Shown here in pieces: positions 32,136 to 37,970 of a stretch of 37,970 nt of DNA (the stretch's first letter is position 1; every line of letters starts with the position of its first letter). This DNA is from Chloroflexota bacterium (GTDB lineage Bacteria; Chloroflexota; Limnocylindria; QHBO01): NCBI GenBank assembly GCA_024636135.1, contig JAGXHP010000144.1, forward strand, positions 1 to 37,970. The letters are read 5' to 3'. The translations under genes were made by a program, and so were the position numbers. The notes beneath the pieces are model-generated. The model had not been told where the DNA came from. It was given only the letters and a program-made list of their open reading frames with translations, and made no database searches.

Positions 32136-32873
32136 ATGACATCCCTTCTGCGCCGCCGGGCGCGCACCGATTCAGCCGAGGCGTCGGTCATCCGCATGGT
32201 CGATGTCGGCATGACCTACCCGAACGGCAAGGTCGCCCTGGCCGACGTCAGCGTCGAGATCCCGGCGGGCGACTTCGTGTTCCTGGTCGGGCCGTCGGGG
32301 GCCGGCAAGAGCACGTTCATCCGGCTCCTCATCCGCGAGCAGATTCCGACCGCCGGCAGCGTGCGGGTCGCCGGGCGCGAGCTCGTTCGCATGCGGCGAC
32401 GCCACGTCCCGGGGCTGCGCCGCCGGATCGGCATCGTGTTCCAGGACTTCCGGCTTCTGCCGAACAAGACGGTGTGGGAGAACGTCGCCTTCGCGCTCGA
32501 CGTGACCGGCGCGCCCGGGACGTTGGTCCGACAGCGCGTCCCGCAGCTGCTCAGCCTGGTCGGGCTCCAGGATCACGCCCACCACCTGCCGACCCAGCTG
32601 TCCGGCGGAGAACAGCAGCGCACGGCGATCGGGCGGGCCCTGGTCCACGATCCGGCCATCCTCATCGCCGATGAGCCGACGGGCAACCTCGACCCCGTCA
32701 CCAGCTGGGAGATCATCCAGCTCCTGATCCAGATCAACCAGCTCGGCACCACGGTCCTCATGGCGACCCACAACCAGGAGATCGTGAACGCCATGCGCCG
32801 CCGGGTGCTGGCCCTCGAGGGCGGGCACCTCGTGCGCGACGAGGCGGCCGCGGCCTACGAGCGGGAGTACTGA
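32136..32873 (+). CDS. ftsE: Cell division ATP-binding protein FtsE
   Basis: [37 protein letters not shown]; upstream of ftsX. Confidence 0.95.
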   Translation: MTSLLRRRARTDSAEASVIRMVDVGMTYPNGKVALADVSVEIPAGDFVFLVGPSGAGKSTFIRLLIREQIPTAGSVRVAGRELVRMRRRHVPGLRRRIGIVFQDFRLLPNKTVWENVAFALDVTGAPGTLVRQRVPQLLSLVGLQDHAHHLPTQLSGGEQQRTAIGRALVHDPAILIADEPTGNLDPVTSWEIIQLLIQINQLGTTVLMATHNQEIVNAMRRRVLALEGGHLVRDEAAAAYEREY

Positions 32874-32877
32874 GCCG

Positions 32878-33771
32878 ATGCCCTTCGCGCGCTTCATCGG
32901 CTTCAGCATCGTCCGCGCCTGGCAGGGCTTCTGGCGCAACGCGATGATGAGCCTGGCCGCCACCGCCACCGTCATCCTGATGCTCGTCCTCCTGTCGGGG
33001 CTGTTCATTGTCATCGCCGGGCTCAACTCCGGCCTCGAGTTCATCGAGAGCAAGGTGGCCGTCACCGCCCAGCTGGTCGACGACCTGCCGGTCGCCGACC
33101 GGATGCAGCTCGTCTCCGAGGTCGAGGCCTTTCCGCAGGTGGCCTCGGTGGCCTACGTCTCACCGGCCGAGGCCATGGAGCGGCTCCGCGCCTCGTATCG
33201 CGAGGCGGGGCAGGAGCTCGACACGGGCGGCGCCACGATCCGGCTGTTCGCCAGCCTGGAGATCAACCTCGTCGACCCGAATGCGGCCGGGGACGTGGGC
33301 GAGTTCCTGGCCTCCCACGACGACGTGGCGCGCGTTCTGACCAAGCAGGCCGAGTACGACACGCTGCTCGGCATCATCAACGTCATCCGGACGGTCGGCC
33401 TGGTCGGCATCGGCCTCGTGGGGCTGACCGTGCTGTTCATGATCATCAACACGATCCGGATCGCGGTCTACAGCCGGGCAGGCGAGATCGAGATCATGCG
33501 GCTGGTCGGCGCATCGGACTCGTTCATCCGCTGGCCGTTCATCCTCGAGGGCGTGCTGTGCGGACTGATCGGCGCGCTCGTGACGATCGTCCTGGTGGCG
33601 ATCGTGTGGGACCCGATCCAGCCGGCGATGGTGACGATCTTCCAGATGCCGACCGCCGTCAGCGCCCGCTTCCTCACCACGCTGTCGATGATCCTGCTCG
33701 GCGCCGGCCTGGGCGTCGGGGCGCTCGGCTCCTGGATCAGCGTGCGGTCCTACCTCTCCGCCGCCCGATGA
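32878..33771 (+). CDS. ftsX: Cell division permease FtsX
   Basis: 297 aa, four-TM ABC permease with extracellular loop; LVGASDSFIRWPFILEG. Confidence 0.95.
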   Translation: MPFARFIGFSIVRAWQGFWRNAMMSLAATATVILMLVLLSGLFIVIAGLNSGLEFIESKVAVTAQLVDDLPVADRMQLVSEVEAFPQVASVAYVSPAEAMERLRASYREAGQELDTGGATIRLFASLEINLVDPNAAGDVGEFLASHDDVARVLTKQAEYDTLLGIINVIRTVGLVGIGLVGLTVLFMIINTIRIAVYSRAGEIEIMRLVGASDSFIRWPFILEGVLCGLIGALVTIVLVAIVWDPIQPAMVTIFQMPTAVSARFLTTLSMILLGAGLGVGALGSWISVRSYLSAAR

Positions 33772-33836
33772 CCCACGGCTCTCGGTGCATAAGGAAACGT
33801 AACCTGCCCGCGATCTCGCCCAACGGGGAGCGACGC

Positions 33837-33842
33837 TAGACT
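33837..33842 (+). promoter_or_regulatory. Putative -10 element (TAGACT) for ctpA
   Basis: Ends 10 nt before the ctpA ATG at 33853, same spacing as secA. Confidence 0.5.
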
Positions 33843-33852
33843 TCACGCCCCG

Positions 33853-35211
33853 ATGAACGAGCACGTGCCCCCAGCCCCCGCCCCGCGGCGGGGCGGATCG
33901 ATTCCCTGGATCATCTCCATCGCCCTGGCGGCGGTGGTCGGTGCCCTGCTGTTCGCCGGCGGGTTTCTCGCGGGCGGCGGCTCCGAAGCCGGTGGTTGTG
34001 CGGCCCCCGACGATGCCTTCGCCGCGTTCTGCGAGGCCTACGATCAGCTCCAGAACGACTATGTCGATGAGCTCGACCCCGACGCGCTCGTCGAGGGCGC
34101 GATCCGCGGCATGTTCCAGTACGGCGTCGCCGATCCGTACTCCGGCTACATGCCCCCGGAGCAGTATCGCCAGGCGCTCGGCGACCTTTCCGGCGCCTTC
34201 AGCGGCATCGGGGCCGAGATGGCGATCCGCAACACCCGGGATGCCGCGGACCTTGCCGCGTGTACCGAGCTGAGCGACGTCTGCCGCCTGATCGTCGTCG
34301 CGCCGTTGTCGGACTCGCCGGCCGAGCGGGCCGGGCTCCAGACGGGCGACTTCGTCGTGGCCGTGGATGGGACGTCGGTCAACGGCACGACCATGGAGGA
34401 CCAGATCGGCCAGATCCGCGGGGAATCGGGCACCGACGTCACGCTGACGGTCCTGCGCGATGACGGCGAGCCATTCGACATCACGATCACGCGCGCCGAG
34501 ATCACGATCCAGGAGGTCGAAGCACGGATGATCGACGGGCACATCGGCTACATCGGCCTCAACCAGTTCTCGGCGCCGGCCGCCGACCAGTTCCGTGATG
34601 CGCTCGCCGACCTGATCGACGAGGGCGCCGACCAGGTCGTGTTCGACCTCCGCGACAACCCCGGCGGCTACATCGATGCGGCGCAGCAGATCGCCAGCCA
34701 GTTCGTCGACGACGGGCTGATCTTCACGCAGGAGTCGGCCGGCGACGACGTCCGCGAGTGGCCGGCAACCGGCGACGGCGTGGCAACTGATCGCGAGATT
34801 CCGGTCGTGGTGCTCATCAACGGCGGGTCTGCCTCGGCATCCGAGATCGTCGCGGCGGCGCTCCAGGAGAGCGGACGCGCGACCCTCATCGGCGAGCCAT
34901 CATTCGGAAAGAACACGGTACAGGTCTGGAGCCGGCTCGAGAACGAGGGCGGGGTCCGCATCACGATCAGCCGATGGTTCACGCCGCAGCACAACAGCGT
35001 TGCGCCCGACGGGATCCAGCCCGACGTCGACGCGGCACGCACCGCGGAGACGCCGCCGGAGGAGGATCCGGTCCTCGACGCCGCCATCGCCTTCCTCGGC
35101 GATCAATCCGTGGCCGACGATCCCTTGACGCCGAAGCCGTCCGGTTCGCCATCCGCGGGGCTTCCGGGAGCGGTCGTCGTGGGCGTTGTGGGCGCTCGAC
35201 CCATCTGCTAG
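33853..35211 (+). CDS. ctpA: Carboxyl-terminal processing protease (S41, PDZ)
   Basis: N-terminal TM, PDZ domain, INGGSASASEIVAAALQE and GEPSFGKNTVQ catalytic region. Confidence 0.95.
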   Translation: MNEHVPPAPAPRRGGSIPWIISIALAAVVGALLFAGGFLAGGGSEAGGCAAPDDAFAAFCEAYDQLQNDYVDELDPDALVEGAIRGMFQYGVADPYSGYMPPEQYRQALGDLSGAFSGIGAEMAIRNTRDAADLAACTELSDVCRLIVVAPLSDSPAERAGLQTGDFVVAVDGTSVNGTTMEDQIGQIRGESGTDVTLTVLRDDGEPFDITITRAEITIQEVEARMIDGHIGYIGLNQFSAPAADQFRDALADLIDEGADQVVFDLRDNPGGYIDAAQQIASQFVDDGLIFTQESAGDDVREWPATGDGVATDREIPVVVLINGGSASASEIVAAALQESGRATLIGEPSFGKNTVQVWSRLENEGGVRITISRWFTPQHNSVAPDGIQPDVDAARTAETPPEEDPVLDAAIAFLGDQSVADDPLTPKPSGSPSAGLPGAVVVGVVGARPIC

Positions 35212-35214
35212 CAT
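35186..35214 (+). promoter_or_regulatory. Putative promoter TTGTGG-N17-TAGCAT at the 3' end of ctpA
   Basis: -35 at 35186-35191, -10 at 35209-35214, overlapping the ctpA stop. Confidence 0.5.
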
Positions 35215-35238
35215 CGCCGGCAACGAAAGGAGGTGGTG

Positions 35239-35286
35239 TTGCTGATGGATAGTTCCAAGCACGCCACCACCGAGGCAGTGGCCTAA
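35239..35286 (+). CDS. Candidate mini-ORF (MLMDSSKHATTEAVA or MDSSKHATTEAVA)
   Basis: GAAAGGAGGTG (35225-35235) matches the typical 16S anti-SD complement over 11 nt; TTG at 35239 or ATG at 35245; TAA at 35284. Confidence 0.5.
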   Translation: MLMDSSKHATTEAVA

Positions 35287-35314
35287 CACAGCTTCGCGTG
35301 GTGTAGCGACGGAG

Positions 35315-35338
35315 GAGCCGGCCGAATGCGGCCGGCTC
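35315..35338 (+). terminator. 9-bp GC hairpin, terminator- or attenuator-like
   Basis: GAGCCGGCC-GAATGC-GGCCGGCTC, followed by TCTCC but no clear U-tract. Confidence 0.55.
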
Positions 35339-35384
35339 TCTCCATGTCCGCCCCGATCGAACCCGCACGCTGAGCCCAGGACCG

Positions 35385-35849
35385 ATGCCCGACGAGACGA
35401 TCGCCGTCAACCGACGCGCCCGCCATGACTACACCATCGAGGACACCCTCGAGGCTGGCCTCGTGCTGACCGGGACCGAGATCAAGAGCATCCGCGAGCA
35501 CAAGGTGAACATCGCCGAGGCCTATGCCAGGGTCGACAAGGGCGAGGCCTGGCTGATCGGCGCCCACATCGCGGAGTACTCGCAGGGCAACCGCAACAAC
35601 CACGCTCCGACGCGCACGCGCAAGCTGCTGCTGCATCGCGACCAGATCGCCGAGCTCACCGGGCTGCAGTCGGCAAAGGGACTCACGATCGTCCCGCTGC
35701 GGCTCTACATCAGCCGCGGACGGGCGAAGCTCGAGCTCGGGATCGCCAAGGGCAAGAAGACCCACGACAAGCGCCGATCCATCGCCGAGCGCGACATGCG
35801 CCGCGAGCTCGATCGCGAGTCGAAGCAGGCCGGGCGCATCAAGCTCTAG
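35385..35849 (+). CDS. smpB: SsrA-binding protein
   Basis: AVNRRARHDYTIEDTLEAGLVLTGTEIKSIREHKVNIAEAYA; KGKKTHDKRRSIAERD. Confidence 0.98.
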   Translation: MPDETIAVNRRARHDYTIEDTLEAGLVLTGTEIKSIREHKVNIAEAYARVDKGEAWLIGAHIAEYSQGNRNNHAPTRTRKLLLHRDQIAELTGLQSAKGLTIVPLRLYISRGRAKLELGIAKGKKTHDKRRSIAERDMRRELDRESKQAGRIKL

Positions 35850-35913
35850 GTCCTGGCGGGTCGCTTCGTCGATCGCTTGCACCCGTGGACGCACCCACGT
35901 CCCCTGCAGCTCT

Positions 35914-35927
35914 AGAACAGGTGTTCT
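35914..35927. promoter_or_regulatory. LexA/SOS-box-like palindrome
   Basis: AGAACAGGTGTTCT fits GAACRNRYGTTC; overlaps the putative ssrA -35. Confidence 0.5.
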
Positions 35928-35946
35928 CATCGGCGCGTCGGTCTGC

Positions 35947-35952
35947 TAGAAT
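35947..35952 (+). promoter_or_regulatory. Putative -10 element (TAGAAT) for ssrA
   Basis: 20 nt before the mature tmRNA 5' end; TTCTCA 17 bp upstream. Confidence 0.55.
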
Positions 35953-35972
35953 GGGCAGTCCAATCGGCTCGT

Positions 35973-36335
35973 GGGGATGTCAGGATTCGACAGTGCCCAG
36001 GAACCGAGAATCGCAGGTCGAGGTTGCTCGCAGGCCTCGTTAAACAGCGGGCAATTGCTGTAACTGGCAACGATAGTTACGCCTTCGCTGCTTAGGCAGT
36101 GAACATCGACGCCGTCCCCCCTCCCCGGGCGGCGAAGATGTCATTAGGGGAGGTGCGGCGTCGCCGACTCCGGTGAGTGGCGTCAAAGAGCCGAAAGGCA
36201 TCACCGGATAGCAGGCGAAGCACCCCGCCGGTCGGGGGCCCGCATTGCGAAGCGCAAGTTGGCCGGAAATACCTGTAGGAAGTTCTCGGCGACTGTGTTC
36301 TGGACGGGGAGTTCGATTCTCCCCCATCTCCACCA
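35973..36335 (+). ncRNA. ssrA: tmRNA (transfer-messenger RNA)
   Basis: 5' GGGGATG pairs with 3' CATCTCC-ACCA; T-arm GGGGAGTTCGATTCTCCCC; tag ORF 36051-36095 encodes AIAVTGNDSYAFAA*. Confidence 0.96.
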
Positions 36336-36357
36336 CTTCACCCTCGGCGGCCGCTCC

Positions 36358-36373
36358 GCGCCGGACTCGGCGC
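36358..36373 (+). terminator. Possible ssrA terminator hairpin
   Basis: GCGCCG-GACT-CGGCGC perfect 6-bp stem; no U-tract. Confidence 0.3.
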
Positions 36374-36467
36374 TGCGTCAAGCGGACCCGAGCGAGTTGA
36401 CCCGCTGTGCTACGGTCCGTCGCGGGTCGGGGGGCCCTTTTGGTCGACATGGAGGGTGTTGGATCGG

Positions 36468-37040
36468 ATGGACTTCTCGAAATTGAGCCAGACCGAAAAA
36501 CTGGCCGTCTACGGATCCGCGGCGGTCATCATCGGCGGTCTGGTGGGATACAGCTACGGACTCACCGTGCTCGCTGTGCTCGCCGCAGTCGCGATGCTCG
36601 TCATCGTCCTGCTGCCGCAGCTGTCGCCGGGCACCACCTTGCCGGGCTCCCGAGGCAGCCTGATGGTCGCCGCCGGTGGCGTGGCCGGCGTGACGATGCT
36701 GCTGGCCCTGCTCGTCGGCATCGGGCTGGTGTTCGTCAACTTCAACGTTCGCGACCTGTTCTTCCTGATCGCCGTGGTGGGCGCCGCCGTGATGGCGTGG
36801 GCTGGCTGGCAAGAGTTCCAGGCCGAGGGCGGCAAGTTCAAGGTCGGAACCTCATCGGCCTCCGAGCGGCCGGCCGCGTCCCCAGCTCCCGCGGCTACCG
36901 CAGCCGAGCCGGTAGCGGCCGAGCCGGTTGCGAGCGAGCCGGTCGCCTCCGAGCCGGTCGCGGCCGAGCCGGTAGCCGCCGAGCCCGCTGCCGCCGAGCC
37001 GGCGGCCGAGCCCACGGACGACGATCGCCCGGTCGGCTAG
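36468..37040 (+). CDS. Membrane protein with C-terminal Glu-Pro-Val-Ala repeat tail
   Basis: Several hydrophobic helices then (A/S)EPVA repeats; alternative ATG at 36456. Confidence 0.7.
   Translation: MDFSKLSQTEKLAVYGSAAVIIGGLVGYSYGLTVLAVLAAVAMLVIVLLPQLSPGTTLPGSRGSLMVAAGGVAGVTMLLALLVGIGLVFVNFNVRDLFFLIAVVGAAVMAWAGWQEFQAEGGKFKVGTSSASERPAASPAPAATAAEPVAAEPVASEPVASEPVAAEPVAAEPAAAEPAAEPTDDDRPVG
36903..37007 (+). repeat. Imperfect 15-bp tandem repeat, 7 units, in coding sequence
   Basis: Units such as gccgagccggtagcg/gccgagccggttgcg/agcgagccggtcgcc. Confidence 0.85.
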
Positions 37041-37044
37041 AGGA

Positions 37045-37470
37045 TCAGTCCTCGGCCAGCAGCTCTCCGACGCGGCCGCGAATCATCGCGGTCGCGTCAC
37101 GTCCTTCCCCCAGCGCGCGCCCGATGCGCGTGATCGTCACGTCCGCGGCAAGACCGTCATCGACGGCATCCACCGCCTCGGCAAGGAGGCGTCGGCGGGC
37201 TGCGTCCGTCTCGTGCTCGGCGACATGGCGGACGAGTGAGCCGATGTCACCCAGCGTCGCGGCCAGCTCCTCTGGCGGCGGTTCGAGCGCCTCCTCGAAA
37301 TAGAGAATCGCAAGCGCCAGTAACTCACCCGCACCGGCGTCCGAGCGGACCCCGGTGCGCTCATCGACTCCGATGACGAGGGCGTACCCGTCGTCCAGCG
37401 TCGGCGCGAACCCCACCCACGGGCCGTCGGGCTCCAGGCGCCCGACGGCGCACGCTGCGCCTTCCATCAC
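37045..37470 (-). CDS. Hypothetical protein
   Basis: 141 aa ORF between jag and the convergent membrane protein gene; no family recognised. Confidence 0.55.
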   Translation of the reverse strand: MMEGAACAVGRLEPDGPWVGFAPTLDDGYALVIGVDERTGVRSDAGAGELLALAILYFEEALEPPPEELAATLGDIGSLVRHVAEHETDAARRRLLAEAVDAVDDGLAADVTITRIGRALGEGRDATAMIRGRVGELLAED

Positions 37471-37490
37471 CCGCTCCCGGGTGAGCCGCC

Positions 37491-37970
37491 CTACTCCTTG
37501 ACCTGGTTCGCCGGGAGAACGACGATCCGCCGGTTCGGCTCCACGCCGACGCTCTGGGTCCGGATCCTCGGATTCTCGAGCAGCGCCATGTGAACCACGC
37601 GGCGCTCGATGGCGGGCATCGCCTCGAGCTGAATGATCTTGCCGCTCTGGATGACGCGCTTGGCGGCCCGGTCGGCGACGTCGCGCAGCTGCTGCTCGCG
37701 GCGACCCCGATAGTTCTCGACATCGATGGCGATTCGGTGGTGCTGGCCCTCGCGTCGACCCACGATGAGGTTCACGATGTGCTGAAGGCTCGCGAGCTTC
37801 TCGCCTCGGCGGCCGATGAGCGCCCCGAGATCATCGCCCTTGACGTTGAGACGAGCGGTGTCGCCACCGCTGGCAATCTCGACGGTTCCCGACAGCTCCA
37901 TGAGGCCGAGCATCTCGGTCAGCACGGTCTGCGCCGTCTCCAGCGTCGAGCGCTCCTCCTCGCTGAGCTC
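37491..37970 (-). CDS. jag: Jag/KhpB-like KH-R3H RNA-binding protein, C-terminal part (truncated by window edge)
   Basis: KH motif ALIGRRGEKLASLQHIVN; R3H-like ALLENPRIRTQSVGVEPNRRIVV; frame stays open to the window end. Confidence 0.93.
   Translation of the reverse strand, partial: ELSEEERSTLETAQTVLTEMLGLMELSGTVEIASGGDTARLNVKGDDLGALIGRRGEKLASLQHIVNLIVGRREGQHHRIAIDVENYRGRREQQLRDVADRAAKRVIQSGKIIQLEAMPAIERRVVHMALLENPRIRTQSVGVEPNRRIVVLPANQVKE

Noticed and set aside
33160-34542. 460-aa minus-strand ORF across ftsX-ctpA
   Set aside because: Antisense to two clear genes; no domain signal.
36040-36486. ORFs 36040-36450 (-) and 36259-36486 (+)
   Set aside because: They lie over tmRNA and its downstream region.
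36903-37007. Considered as a CRISPR-like repeat
   Set aside because: Contiguous 15-bp units in frame with coding sequence, no spacers.

Overview
High-GC bacterial chromosome segment, mostly housekeeping genes. Gene content and order suggest a Chloroflexota-like lineage (inference, low confidence). On the minus strand: F-type ATP synthase operon (two small AtpI/AtpZ-like proteins, then atpB-E-F-H-A, with atpA cut by the window edge), glyA, an aconitase-X pair with rpiB, tsaC-prmC-prfA-DUF1385-rpmE, rpmA-rplU, a DUF2344 protein, and rodA-pbp2-mreD. On the plus strand: parA-parB with two parS sites and one DnaA box, gyrB-(DUF4287)-(thioesterase)-gyrA, prs, an F420/LLM-class oxidoreductase, secA-SRPBCC, a Cys-rich mini-protein coupled to a frameshifted prfB, ftsE-ftsX, ctpA, smpB and ssrA (tmRNA). 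A jag/khpB gene is cut by the right edge. I see no CRISPR array, transposon, prophage, rRNA or ordinary tRNA. The best candidates for something new are: (1) a roughly 120-nt transcription unit between ctpA and smpB with its own promoter, an 11-nt Shine-Dalgarno match, a 13-15 codon ORF, competing pairings and a 9-bp hairpin; (2) a small protein with two CX3CX2C motifs whose gene overlaps frameshifted prfB; (3) a LexA-like palindrome over the ssrA promoter; (4) a DnaA box/parS cluster in the parAB promoter; (5) natural GyrA Leu83 and GyrB Phe447-equivalent residues. All calls come from reading the sequence; no database search was run.
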